This document shows, one piece after another, positions 44,095 through 54,420 of a stretch of 64,000 nucleotides of DNA; the stretch's first letter is position 1; each line of letters starts with the position of its first letter. Source of the stretch: Megalonaias nervosa (lineage: Eukaryota; Mollusca; Bivalvia; Unionida; Unionidae); assembly GCA_016617855.1 (NCBI GenBank), contig JAECUM010096251.1:52490-116489 (forward strand), given 5' to 3'. Under the pieces are notes generated by a model. It was not told the origin of the DNA and did no database searches. It saw only the letters and a list, made by a program, of their open reading frames with translations. The position numbers and the translations under genes are program-made.

Positions 44095-44810
44095 TTATAC
44101 TGGAATTCGTCGCCACTGCTTGTCTTTACGTCGTATCAACTTGATGACAGGCAACACACGTCGTGGAGGAGTTCGCAACGGACTAAATCGGGACAGTTCT
44201 TGCTTGGACAAATCCAGTAAACTCTGTAACACACCCGTTCTCTCTTGGACTTTGATTTTGAGGGCAGGTACTTTGTGAGCAGCGGCCACAGCCGCTAAAG
44301 AGGAAGAGGGTGTCACCGCTGGAGGAGAAGTTTTTGGAGACACTCTCTTGCGAGTAGAAGCTGTTTTCTGTGGACTTTTCTTTTTTTCTGAGGCTGTGAC
44401 CTGGTCTTGACACCGTTGCTCTTTTTCTTTTTCTTCTGGTTACGTTTGGGCGTGGCTTTGTTCTTGGGGACGACTTTGGGAGCATTAGGATCCCATTTTA
44501 AGAGGGAACAAATGATGACACCTCCTAGAGAACCGCTACCTCCAGGTTTCAAAATGATTTTCTTTTTGGTTTGAGTGTCGATGCGAGGATCGGCTAGTTG
44601 CGTCAGGGCGCCTTTGTTTCTCTCAAACAAACGTTTGGTTTGATGTGGAATCTGAATGATGCCTTGCAGTAATTGACGTTCTGTCACCGTAAAGACTTCT
44701 TTGAGACTAGCTTCTAAGACACGAGCACGTATTTGTGGATTTTTTTCGCGACTGATACCGTACAAGGCACGAATCAATTTAATGGGAAGATGAGACTGAA
44801 GGGATGACAT
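44095..44810 (-). pseudogene. Second ECC-family core protein, frameshifted, long C-terminus
   Basis: ATG 44810. The N-terminal helical domain (IKLIRALYGISREKNPQIRA, ERNKGALTQLADPRIDTQTK) and KKKIILKPGGSGSLGGVI align by eye with the gene at 43032. A Lys-rich run follows; a frameshift in an A-rich stretch near 44.39 kb separates it from the rest (KVPALKIKVQERTG...). Likely a diverged duplicate of the core protein. Confidence 0.55.
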
Positions 44811-44876
44811 GTTGACGATGTGTGAGACAGAGTCAAAGTGACCGAAGTCTTTATAAATTTATTTTGGTGATTGTGA

Positions 44877-45604
44877 CTAAGTAGACAAAGGGGACGTGTA
44901 CACGACCGGCCCTCTGTCTTTGCACCAGTGGTGAAACAGATGGGTACAAAATCGCAAATAATCGGGAGGGGTGGGTTTTAAATCCACGAGTAAATAAGCG
45001 TGTGGGTTTGAGTGGCATCGTCGTACGCATGAGTCAGCCAAGGCGTTCCTAACTGTTTGGCTAAGACTTGTACTTGCGATTTATCTCTAGGGCTTTTAAA
45101 CAACACCACGTAATGAGCATTGAGACTGATGGTACGATGGGCTTTACTTTGTTGAAACAAATTTCGGGTGATGTAAATGACACTGGCATTACGATGATGC
45201 CCTTTGCGTGTAAACCAGAGTTTAATTTCTTCTTCGTCTTCTCTTAACATGTCGTCAAAAATAACCAAATGAGTTTGACTAGGGTGAGACACGGTCCCGT
45301 CGTCCTCGCCAGGAATGCCTTCCACAAAGACAATGGAATCGCTTTGACTTTCTCACAGAAGGCTGTACGCTGATTGCCACTATTTGTAACACCACACGAT
45401 GCGTTGAGGGGGACGATCGATCAAATGATGTTTATGTTCGATCAAACGTTTGACAAATTCGGTTTTGCCTGAACCGCTCGGTCCGGCAATGAGCATGTTA
45501 AAGGGATGGCGAAGATACAAGGCCTCCCAACTAGTCCGATCTACGTGTTCTTCAATGACTTTGACAGTGGAGGAAGAGGGAGCAGAGACAGTAGAGGTAG
45601 CCAT
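44877..45604 (-). pseudogene. ATP: FtsK/A32-type packaging ATPase, two stops and a frameshift
   Basis: ATG 45604. Walker A AGPSGSGKT near 45480, Walker B LVIFDD near 45255, then HRNASVIYITRNLF. In-frame TAG (45380-45382) and TGA (near 45353) lie between the two Walker motifs, and a frameshift near 44.99 kb separates the final block (LLVDLKPTPPDYLRF). The enzyme pumps DNA into the capsid. A TATA-like AGTATAAAAC lies near 45660. Confidence 0.9.
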
Positions 45605-45692
45605 AGTAGTAGTGAAAGGAATGTCACTTTTGACACGAAGACGGACAAGACAAGAGTTTTATACTTTTTTCAGGACACGTTTATTGTCATCT

Positions 45693-46028
45693 TTAAAAGT
45701 GAACAACACGAAAGACAAAAATACATAAAAGCCAAATGGCTAAGTACATGAATACAAGAAACATCAAAACGATCATAATGGAATATAAACAAGTCTCTGT
45801 ACAACATTTGTGATGATCAAGAGGTGAAATCGTAGGGGTACTGTGTAATGTTCTGAGAGTCTCTACACTCCTTGGCACAATCACACAAGAGTCCTCCCGG
45901 AATGGTCTTTCAGGGATGTAGATCACGGTCCTGTCCTGAAGAGAGTGGTTTTCCTCGGTCACGACTTCTTCTTCTTCTTCTTTTTCTGGCACTGTCACTA
46001 ACAATGGTTTAAAAGTTACTTTTTTCAC
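45693..46028 (-). CDS. Membrane protein with C-terminal TM segment
   Basis: About 111 aa. An acidic N-terminal region is followed by CCTETCLYSIMIVLMFLVF and a further hydrophobic run to the end, one or two membrane passes. The frame begins at GTG; an ATG at 46041-46043 is one frame off across an A6 run, so the start may be frameshifted. Family not recognised. Confidence 0.5.
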   Translation of the reverse strand: MKKVTFKPLLVTVPEKEEEEEVVTEENHSLQDRTVIYIPERPFREDSCVIVPRSVETLRTLHSTPTISPLDHHKCCTETCLYSIMIVLMFLVFMYLAIWLLCIFVFRVVHF

Positions 46029-46050
46029 GGAACGTTTTCATTTTTTAGGA

Positions 46051-46296
46051 TTACAAATCTTGGGCATAGTATGCCACTTTTTTTTTCCAAGCCTCAAACA
46101 CCCAACTTTTCCAGTCACGTACATCTTTCCAGTGAGGGTGTAAGTCACAAGCTACACACACGTCGTCGTACACATCTTCAGTGCCTAAACGTTGACGAAT
46201 CTTGTTTTCCCGTAGAGGCTGAGAAGTATCAAGATGAAAGCGCAAAGCTTTGAGCAGAATGAGTCTCTCGTGTACATTTAAAGGGACCACTTTCAT
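46051..46296 (-). CDS. Small protein of unknown function
   Basis: 81 aa from ATG 46296, intact. Helical, Trp-rich C-terminal half (PHWKDVRDWKSWVFEAWKKK). It lies directly after the NWGR-containing fragment at 46324-46513 and may have been its continuation. Family not recognised. Confidence 0.45.
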   Translation of the reverse strand: MKVVPLNVHERLILLKALRFHLDTSQPLRENKIRQRLGTEDVYDDVCVACDLHPHWKDVRDWKSWVFEAWKKKVAYYAQDL

Positions 46297-46323
46297 GTTT
46301 TTTTGGAGTGGTAGGTACTGTTC

Positions 46324-46513
46324 CTAAAGAGTCCACAAGGAATCGGCTGGTAAACAAAATCCCAAAAAGCAAGTTACTAAGACACACACTACACGTCGAC
46401 CCCAATTCAATGCACACAGTTCTCGTAATAGGTGTTGGTAATCCTCTACCGTTTCAACAGTGTCATTGATTTCCTTCCACGGAATATTCTGTATCACGAA
46501 TGATAAAGGTCAT
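46324..46513 (-). pseudogene. Short broken frame with BH1-like NWGR motif
   Basis: A start at 46513 follows a GGTATAAAAAC TATA-like box (near 46530); a frameshift near 46470 leads into ELCALNWGRRVVCVLVTCF, which resembles the BH1 helix of Bcl-2-family proteins, ending at TAG 46324-46326. A Bcl-2-like anti-apoptotic role is only suggested by NWGR and by the BIR gene next door. Confidence 0.3.
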
Positions 46514-46551
46514 GGCATAGTAGTCTGTTTTTATACCTCTTTTGTCTTACC

Positions 46552-46833
46552 TCAATCACTTCTCCTAGAAAGAAAGTAATGAACGTAGTGAGTAATTTCT
46601 GACCACTGCCATTCCAGGAAACGGTCAAGAATGTCAATAAAATCTTCAAATGTAAATGGCCTAAAGCGAAATAGTAGAACGAACGCACCCTTGATCCACA
46701 GAAATCGGACTTGTTTGTTAACTTTGGTCAATTTCCTCTTGTGAATTTCTCGACACAAAAGTTCTACAGTCACTAATTGAGATTTGGCTCTAGCAAGTCC
46801 CTGCCAAATGTCCTTGTAGATCTTCTCTTGCAA
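46552..46833 (-). CDS. Small helical protein of unknown function
   Basis: About 93 aa; the frame opens further upstream (LPIELQEKIY) but no ATG is in frame, so the start may be lost. Aromatic-rich, with a basic helix (CREIHKRKLTKVNKQ). The block LPIELQEKI is F-box-like in look, but too little for a call. Confidence 0.35.
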   Translation of the reverse strand: MQEKIYKDIWQGLARAKSQLVTVELLCREIHKRKLTKVNKQVRFLWIKGAFVLLFRFRPFTFEDFIDILDRFLEWQWSEITHYVHYFLSRRSD

Positions 46834-46953
46834 TTCTATTGGTAATGTTTGAAGATTATTTTCTACATGGGGTTTAAATACTTGTCTAGGGGTTGTTCAA
46901 TGTTTGACTCCTAGCCCTGTAGCTGGTTTCTTACACGACATGGTAGGCCCACT

Positions 46954-47574
46954 TCAATGACGAGGTCCCACTAAAGGTAGGTAGTGACAATCTGGAGACC
47001 ATCGAGCATGTTCCAGGTAAGCGCAATCTTTCTTCTCCCACGCGTGAAGTGACACACCACAACTGAAGCACTTGACTTTATCCCCTTCGCCCAAGTAGAT
47101 AAATCCAGCTCTAGCTAATTCTTCGGGGGTAGGTCCTCCCAGATATTTTGGCCATTTTCCTTGGAAGGTTTGCAATCGACTTTCAAAGTCACAGTATTCT
47201 GGCAAACGCACAGGGAACGAATATTCGTCTTTCACAGGTTCATTTCGATGAGGGTACGGTGAAATATGTAGGGGTTTGCTCAGTTTGGGATGACATCCGT
47301 AGGGTGGTAGCCTTCCATGATGACATTCACCATGAAAACCAGTAAAGTGAAAAGGTGTGCGATGACGAGTGGTATCGCTTTCGCATCCATCAGGTTTGAC
47401 AGGCACAGCATCACTTTCCATGGTAGGTATGGTAGTAGTAGTTATAGCAACGTTCCAATGATGATGTGGTACTGAATCGCTAAGGTCATAGCGTACGTCA
47501 TCCCTGCCATCGCAAGGCACAGCTTCGTACTCGAGTTTACTCTTGCTGGATACTTGATGTGTGAAAGGATTCAT
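46954..47574 (-). CDS. BIR-domain (IAP-like) protein
   Basis: 206 aa from ATG 47574, intact. One BIR domain at residues about 133-199 with zinc ligands C169, C172, H189 and C196, and the standard RLQTFQGKWP start, LARAGFIYLGEGDKVKCFSC core and EHARWSPDC end. No RING domain. The N-terminal 120 residues are His/Pro-rich and unassigned. BIR proteins of the IAP family block caspases; in a virus-like element the inferred role is to stop host-cell apoptosis. A relic of the same gene occurs at 57.06-57.24 kb. Confidence 0.92.
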   Translation of the reverse strand: MNPFTHQVSSKSKLEYEAVPCDGRDDVRYDLSDSVPHHHWNVAITTTTIPTMESDAVPVKPDGCESDTTRHRTPFHFTGFHGECHHGRLPPYGCHPKLSKPLHISPYPHRNEPVKDEYSFPVRLPEYCDFESRLQTFQGKWPKYLGGPTPEELARAGFIYLGEGDKVKCFSCGVSLHAWEKKDCAYLEHARWSPDCHYLPLVGPRH

Positions 47575-47610
47575 TTTTTCTCGCTTGGCGTTTGTAGTCA
47601 CAATGAACTA

Positions 47611-50600
47611 TCAGTCTTGAATGTTGTCCCTTTTCATATGTTCGCCAATATCAGTGTGACCGTACGGTAAAGTAAAGTGATTGGGAAGCCGTACTCGCTT
47701 CTGGTACACGATTTGATAGACTTTTTCCAAGGGTCGGCTAACAATTTGGTGTGTGGGTAAACGTACAATCTTGTGCGGTTCATGGGTGGTCACTTTAACA
47801 TTTCCATCCTCTCCAGACTGCAAGGCTTCTTTCAAGACGCCAAAGTGTACCAGTTGCCTGGTGCGATAATTGAGAGTCAATCCTTTCACTTTGCACTCCG
47901 TGTACACTTCTCCTTGCGGGTTACGGTAGTCGTAGCCGTAATGTTTGGGACCGCCACTTGCAAAACGTAGAATCTTGTCGTCGGGAAGCTCGTCCGTCCA
48001 GGCTCCTGAACGGTCTCCTTCGATGACAGGATGAAGTTGACCCAGGCGATCGATGTAGATGCAACTGTCCGTGTCAAAATACAGCATACGATATCCTAAT
48101 AGTTCTAAAGCTTCGTACAGCATGGGCTGTCACGTAAGCAGCAACGATGACATTTCCAAATTCGTCGGCTTCTACAAAGTCCAGTTCTTCTTCATAATTG
48201 ACTAAGATCAAGTCCTCACGAAGGACATCTACGTGTTTCATGTATTTGATTTTGTCGTGAATCATCTGAAAGTAGCAGGAAGGTTCTGTCAAATACTCCA
48301 TCTGGGGTAAACACGGTCGTTGTGCCATTTTGCCCCACAAACAATTTAACATCACTTTGGCAAACGATCGCCTTCCTTCGTTTTTCTCCACGTGGTCTAA
48401 AGTGATGCCTTCCTGCTCCCTGTATTTCTCTTTGAATTTCTTTTGGTCTTCGGGAGTGTGACAGTTGGAAGGATAGCCACTAGCTTCTTGTTTTAGTTTC
48501 AAAAAGGCATTCACGTAATCTGCAAAAATGCCTTTCTGAGTCTCGTCGCCCTTGTGGTATTTTTCTGTCTTGGGAAAGTGGTAAATTTCGTACACTTCTA
48601 ACAGCTGGTATCCCAAGTCCAGAGCTTTAAACAATTCCACGCTGACCCACGTTCCCGTCAAGGCGCGTTCTTCCTGAGTGTGGTGACAAGGTTGGTCTTG
48701 GTTGCACGTTTCGGCACAAGTACGGCACAAGGAAAACATCAGTTTTCCTTGGCAATGATGTGGTAAAACGGGATGGTACTAGTACGTGGGAGGCAGACTT
48801 TACATTTGATCAATCCTTCGTATTGTCGAATATTGTCCACGTCAATGTGTTCCGTCAGCAATTGTGGATGCCCTGCGGGAAAGTGACAATATTTGCACAC
48901 GTACGGATACAGAGAACACACGTCCAAATATTTGATTTCCTCTCCTTTCTCTTCGTCGGCTTGGAACAGCAAACAGGTAGCATTCGTCCGTTCTCCGTAC
49001 AAACTGTCCCTTGGGTTTAGTGGGTCCACCAGCTTGTAACTTTCCATGATGCGCTTAAACTCGGGATCGGTTTTCAATCGCTGATCGTACTCGTGTTCCC
49101 ACATTTCTACCACTTGGTATCCTTGCTCTTCTAACTTCAAGCGTCGCTGACAAGTGGTCTGGTACAAGTCTTCCATGGTCCGTTGTAAAAACTGATTTTT
49201 AGTGTTACGTTGAGCGTAGCAGATGGGACATCCGTGAAATAAGCACCCGTTAAACTCGTACACGAGTTGAGGGTTTTCTAAGTCCCAGCGATCTACCGAA
49301 TACCTTCCGATGGTCTTTTCGCCTCCTCCGTTGCGAGCGTGTTGGATCCATTTGTCTTCCTTGTCACACAAGTAATGTAACCAGCGTAGGGCTTTGACAG
49401 AATATTGACGTTTGACAAAATTGGTTGTTTGAGGACTGATGACAGCAAGGGTGTTTTCCGGCATGAATCGTTGGTGGTACACTAAGGAACACGCTTTGGC
49501 AATGGTGCAGGTTTCTTTCAAAGGGTCGATCCCACCGTGTTCCATGAACAGTTCTCGAAATTTTCCACAGCAACGCCGTAAAATGTCCACGTCGGAACGA
49601 CAATATTTTAACATTTCTTCCTGAAAGTCGAAGGGGTCCGAAGCGTGAGTCTGGTACCAAGCGTAGAAAGCTTCTCATTGTTTGGTACGCATGTTGTCGG
49701 GGTCGTAGTAGTGAGCCTCAGGCAAATGAGTTAGAACGGCGTGTTGATTGGCTTCGGTATTGAAAAAGTGTGAAAAATAGCCTTTGGCCATTTCTGTCAT
49801 TCCAAACGTTTCAGGCATGCGGCTCAAGGGCATGGCCAAGTAACTCATCGAATCTTTAAACTGCACTTGACCCACTTGCATGGAAATGATTTTGGCTCCG
49901 TTCAAAGTCACTTTCGGACGTTCGGTACTTTGTTCCGTATAGCATCTCAACAGAAACTGTCCGTCGTATCCCGAGAAATTGTGAGCCATCGCCGTGGCAT
50001 AGCGATGACAATCTCCGTAACGTTCGATGTCTTCTTGACTCCACGTCTCGTCGATAGGGTTTAAAATCCATTGGGCGAAATCGGCTAGCGTGTTCGGTCC
50101 CCGAAAGATTTTTTCACGTCCTCCAGGAATCTTGCTACAGTGAGGGCAATGAGTCAAGATAGGTTCTTGGATGCACTTCTCGCACGCTCGGTGAGCCACG
50201 CAGAAATTAGGAATGTGAATGCCAGTCTCTTGCATGCATTCGAAATCGGAAAAGATGAAATGGCCTTTCTTCTGGTCATTATCTTCTTCTTCTTCATGTT
50301 TGGATTGGTAATTTTAAATGTAGCATTGGTGTTCCAAGTCCACGACTTGGCGACAAATGTGACATCGCTTCTTTCCTGAACATAGTGCGCCTTGACACAA
50401 TTGGTACGTATACCTTGTCCACAAGTAGGGCACAATCTCAGGAGTTGACAAGCACATTTCCGCTATGAACCTTGCGTCTTTAGATGTTGTTGGTAACAAG
50501 TTGGACTGACAAATGTGCGCTGACAAGGTGGGCAATGCACTCGTTCATGTCCTTCGTCCAGACAGGGCTTAGAGGCCAAATATCCCTCACATTTCGATCC

Positions 50601-51741
50601 GCAATGCTTGTGTTGCTCTCGATTGTTATAGCCATAGACACATTTCTCACAGTAATAACTGTATGACAGGAATGCAGTGATACTGGTAATGGCATCAAAA
50701 TGTTCATTGTGATGATAGACGTGAATGTATTTTCCGTCTTTGAAATTTTTGCCTCGAAACAACAGCGGTCCGCGCACTTCTTGAGGGTGCATTTTCAAGG
50801 TGTAGCGTGGAGCCAAAACGTCTTACAACTTTTGCATTTCAGGAATGCCACAGGGTGTGTCTTTGGATAACCCCGCTTGCTGTAACAGGAGTTCTGCTTC
50901 TCTTTGTTGTTTGGTTCGATTTGATCGTCGAATTGTTTTCCAGGCTCTTTTCCATTCTATCGTGTCATTCTTGTCGGTATACGTTCGTCCCACCACGATG
51001 GCAGGGGCTAAACACATCTGGTCTTGAGGGTTGTTAATTTGAACGAGGCTACGCTTGATGCTGCGAAGATTGTCTACCAAGATCACCTTTTTTGCGTCCC
51101 GTCCCTTGGGGAAGAGACACGTGGGTCATGAACAGTGTCGCTTTTCCGTCGGTGATGTGAAACTTGTCGTTGAATTGTTGTACGTGTTGAATCTTGTCCA
51201 TAACTTTAGAAGGTATCAGTTCTGCTGGGCTGCTAAACTCGATCCAAACGGGGGACTTCAAATTGTCGTGATGAATAGAAAGTCTCAAGCGATCGTCTTC
51301 TCTGGCTTGACATTGCCGTTTCAGTGTAGTTAACAAAGAATCCCACACATCGGTGATGAACCCTTCTGCTTTCTCCAACGGTACGTGGAACTTGAAATCT
51401 TTAAACTTCACCGCCTACGTGTAGGCCGTAGTTCTAAATTTTCTGGAGGAACGTTTGTCCGTCTCTCGAATGTGGTAGTACTTTTCAGGGTTTACTGATG
51501 GTGATGGACTTTGGTTTGGTGTAGACTCTCTGGGCTTAGCTTCTGGTTCACTCATCTCATCTTCTGACACTGGTCTTGCTTTTATGACGATCTGGACATT
51601 CTGTAGCCCAATGCCTTTTGTTCTGACAAAGTCACTGGCATGAATCTGAGCCAAGACTTCAGCTACTGTGCGAAGAGATAAAGCACGTTTCTGTCTCTTA
51701 CTTTCTTCTCCTTTCTTTACGAAATGATGCAATCGTTTCAT
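47611..51741 (-). pseudogene. POLB: Protein-primed DNA polymerase B, several stops and frameshifts
   Basis: ATG 51741. Order: N-terminal region, zinc-knuckle-like region (CEKCVYGY... near 50.6 kb), exonuclease motifs I (FSDFEC near 50240), II (NFSGYDGQFLL near 49975) and III (YCRSDVDIL near 49595), motif A (DVCSLYP near 48920), motif B (MLNCLWGKM near 48350) and motif C (YFDTDSCIY near 48070). Breaks include TAG 51415-51417, a frameshift near 51.07, TAA near 50824, a frameshift near 50.48, TAA near 50330, TGA near 49676, and frameshifts near 48.74 and 48.12 kb. It would replicate the element from its protein-capped ends. Confidence 0.95.
51560..51628 (-). repeat. Inverted copy of a zinc-knuckle segment inside the PolB start
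   Basis: About 68 bp are nearly identical (two or three differences) to 52006-52074 in opposite orientation. In PolB the segment is read in a different frame from the zinc knuckle, giving VRTKGIGLQNVQIVIKARPV. Confidence 0.8.
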
Positions 51742-51774
51742 CTTGATTGCAAAAAGTCAAATGACTACATTTGA

Positions 51775-51840
51775 AACGCCATGGACCCCTATATATGCAT
51801 GTTAGGCTTAGTGCATATATAAAGGGCTGGTGACTTCCCT
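51775..51840. promoter_or_regulatory. Divergent TATA promoter pair
   Basis: GCATATATAGGGG faces PolB (minus strand) and GCATATATAAAGGGC faces the zinc-knuckle gene (plus strand), only about 25 bp apart. Confidence 0.7.
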
Positions 51841-51876
51841 CTCAGTATTCATTTCACTCTCAAGCCGATCAGCACG

Positions 51877-52299
51877 ATGGAAGAACCCACACAGATCAAA
51901 CTTCTGATTAGTGCTTTGCGAGGTGTCATACGAAAGTTTTCTTCAGACAAGCCGACGGACTACTCTCCCTCCTTTCGAGATAAAAGTCAAGACACTTGCT
52001 ATATGTGTCAGAACAAAAGGCATTGGGCTACGGAATGTCCAGATCGTCATAAAAGCAAGACCAGTGTCGGAAGAGACAAACGTCAAGATACTTGTTATCA
52101 TTGTAAAGAGAAAAGACATTGGTCTTCAGAGCCCCCTAAGAAAGAACAGGAGCAGGAGGAGAAAGAAGAAGAGGTGCCCTCGGCAAAGGAAGATCCCCGT
52201 CACGTTCAGAAAGAGAAGACAGAAAAGAAAGGAAGACGAGAACAATGTGAGGAAGAAGAAGAAGAAGAAGAAGAAGAAGAAGAGGAAAAAAAAATGTAA
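51877..52299 (+). CDS. Zinc-knuckle protein with acidic tail
   Basis: 140 aa from ATG 51877. Two CCHC-type knuckles: CYMCQNKRHWATEC is complete, while CYHCKEKRHWSSEP has lost the last Cys. A long Glu/Lys region and a Glu run from a GAA repeat (52255-52290) follow. Zinc knuckles bind single-stranded nucleic acid. It is one of only two + strand genes of element 2 and diverges from PolB. Confidence 0.65.
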   Translation: MEEPTQIKLLISALRGVIRKFSSDKPTDYSPSFRDKSQDTCYMCQNKRHWATECPDRHKSKTSVGRDKRQDTCYHCKEKRHWSSEPPKKEQEQEEKEEEVPSAKEDPRHVQKEKTEKKGRREQCEEEEEEEEEEEEEKKM

Positions 52300-52592
52300 A
52301 AGTGAAGAAATTGAAAAAACAGAGAGAGTGAAAGGAAAAAGACACGGAAGAAGTCTATGAACTTTTTAAAAGTGTTGTGTTGTGTTATGTTGTGATATTG
52401 AATTATAAAAAAATTTGTGCCAGAATAGACCAGACTGAAAAAACGTAAGTGTCTCTTGGTTTTGATTGTTTAGAATGATAAGGACCTACACTCATACACT
52501 CACAACTCGTACATCATTGGGTTAAACAAGGGTTTTTGAGTTTTAATTGATTTTGGCAAAATGAATAGTCTCTCTTTTCAAAAGAAGTGAGT

Positions 52593-52608
52593 GGCCCTGA
52601 AAAGGACC
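52593..52608 (-). terminator. Histone-type stem-loop, copy 4
   Basis: On the minus strand GGTCCTTTTCAGGGCC fits the metazoan histone 3' stem-loop consensus (6-bp stem with one G-T pair, TTTC loop). It is followed by ACTCACTTC and the purine-rich GAAAAGAGAGA, then ACTATTCATTTTGCCAA. Confidence 0.7.
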
Positions 52609-52641
52609 GTTGGGTATTTGTTTTTCTTCCTTAGAACAAAC

Positions 52642-53252
52642 TCAGGAACGAGAAGCAATCCGCTTTAACTGCCTTAAGCCTTTGCCACGGCCAAGGCCTA
52701 CTTCTGGACTTGCTCCTGTCAATGATTTAGTAGAAATCACTAGGGGTGGTATCTCTGGTGTAGTAACAGGGTTAGGCTGTTTGGCTCGGGAAGGTCTCTT
52801 TTTTCTCTTGGGTAGTAATAAAGAAGTCTGATACATTTGTTTCAGACTTCTTAACTCGGCCAAAATGTCCAAGAGTACCGTTACCGTTTGACTTTCACTG
52901 TTCTCCTTCTCTCCTAGTCTTTGTTTCTTCTCTACTGCTTCTTCTTCCTGTCGTTTCCTTCTTGCCTCTTCTTCTCGCTGTTGCTGTTCAAGGAGAAATG
53001 CTTGTTCTGCCTCTTTCTGCTGCTGTAAAAATTTCTCCAATTCTTCTTTCTGTCTTTGTATAAAATCGTCGACGTGTGGTAAAGAAGGAGAAAGTGGCGA
53101 AGGTACTGGTACCGGAACACTACTAAATCCCAGTTGAAATCAACCTCTTCTGGAAGTAGCGCTGTGTTAACTTTGGTAGCCACTACTATGCCATCGCTTT
53201 TCGTCTCCATAGCCGGTGCACCCCAATTCATTGTCTTCTTAGTTTCCGTCAT
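52642..53252 (-). pseudogene. Coiled-coil accessory protein, one frameshift
   Basis: ATG 53252 (MTETKKTMNWGAPAM). A frameshift between about 53100 and 53140 separates it from a long Gln/Glu-rich coiled coil (EKFLQQQKEAEQAFLLEQQQ) and a basic tail (PKRKKRPSRAKQ, GLGRGKGLRQLKR). Layout matches the left-end accessory genes, and it has the same 3' stem-loop module. TATA-like CCTATATAGG lies near 53310. Function unknown. Confidence 0.6.
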
Positions 53253-53394
53253 GTTTCACAAAACAATGTCGCATCGATTCACTGCGCACAGAAGCTGGCG
53301 CACCTATATAGGGAATGTGACGTGACAGATAGCTCTCTTCGGATTGGAAGACAGACTCCGCGAAGTGACTGAATTTTGTAACGCGTGATGGGAT

Positions 53395-53460
53395 TTTTGA
53401 ACAATTTCAATCCGTTTCGATCCGGACTTCCACTATAAATAAACGCGGTTCACATCATTT
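53395..53460 (+). promoter_or_regulatory. TATA promoter of the right-most gene
   Basis: GGGATTTTTG, a CGATCCGG block and CACTATAAATAAACGCGG on the + strand, resembling the promoter module of the left-end genes. Confidence 0.6.
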
Positions 53461-53484
53461 TCTTCACCTGTTATCGTCACAAAG

Positions 53485-53718
53485 ATGTGGACCAACGTTG
53501 AATCGTCTACTTTCGTAAGGTCATTGTTCTTCCGTACGGACTTACCCATGTATGTCGGATCAGCATGGAGAATCGTTAGGATCACCGAGACAAGCATTTG
53601 GAAAAGACGGGCTTATGTGGAAAGACAAGGCTGTCTGAAGAGAGTTCTGGTTTATGGACCAGAGGTTAGACGAAGTTTGAGGAAGAGAAGAAGACCTGTG
53701 CGATGCTCTCTATGTTAA
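53485..53718 (+). CDS. Small Arg-rich protein at the right end
   Basis: 77 aa from ATG 53485, intact. Basic C-terminal half (RRSLRKRRRPVRC). It is transcribed outward to the right end, mirroring the left-most gene. Family not recognised. Confidence 0.5.
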   Translation: MWTNVESSTFVRSLFFRTDLPMYVGSAWRIVRITETSIWKRRAYVERQGCLKRVLVYGPEVRRSLRKRRRPVRCSLC

Positions 53719-53740
53719 CGGAATGGTGTTAACATAACAA

Positions 53741-54239
53741 ACAACAGCCTTTTCAGGGCCACTCCATTGCCTCGAAAAGATATTAATTCTTTCTTGCCTA
53801 AAAAATTTTTTATTCGATTTTATAATTTGTGTAGATATTTATTCTCTCTTTCCTAAAACATTTGTTTAGTCGAATTTATAATTTGTGTAGGATAGATTGA
53901 TGTTCATCAATCTATGGAAAAAAAACGAATATATAAAACCTACTCTACTAAAACACGAACGCGCCTGATTCGTGTTTGTCTATAGCAATGACACAGGTGG
54001 CCTGACGTCACAGTACTACCTTGCTACATTGTTGCCAATGACCAGTACCGTGACGTCACTCTACCTGTTCCATTCCTCTTGGTGCTATACAGGCCCAGCG
54101 TGTGCTAATACAAAATTCCCATTGAGGGTCATAGTGGCCCAGGCTGTATTTTTGGGTCTATAAGTCGGAGGGCCATAGTACCCCAGGCTGATTTTCCTTC
54201 GTTGGCATGATGAGGGCCCTACTACTCCTAGTCACTACT
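53741..54239. repeat. Right terminal inverted repeat of element 2
   Basis: Inverted match to 33795-34170, with an extra ~110 bp of AT-rich sequence near 53815-53935. Contains TGACGTCA at 54003-54010 and 54051-54058. Confidence 0.93.
53745..53760 (+). terminator. Degenerate histone-type stem-loop in right TIR
   Basis: CAGCCTTTTCAGGGCC keeps loop and 3' arm, but the 5' arm has lost pairing. ACTCCATTGCCTCGAAAAGAT follows, identical in outline to the left TIR copy. Confidence 0.4.
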
Positions 54240-54420
54240 ATCCTGCTTGAAACGTGTACAAAAGATGGTGTTACAATGCCGTTGTATATCCTGCTTGAAA
54301 CGTGTTCTAAAGATGGTGTTACAATGCTGTTGTACATTGTGCTTGAAACATGAACTAAAGATGGTAATATGATGTCATTGTACATCACGCTTGAAACGTT
54401 TACTGTAGACGGTGATAAGG
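54240..54420. repeat. ~48-bp minisatellite, right of element 2
   Basis: Continues the array seen at 33615-33794 (GCTTGAAACGTGTAC, GTTACAATGCCGTTGTA units). Confidence 0.88.

Noticed and set aside
51911..52360. 149-aa frame overlapping the zinc-knuckle gene
   Set aside because: Shadow frame; the zinc knuckles lie in the other frame.
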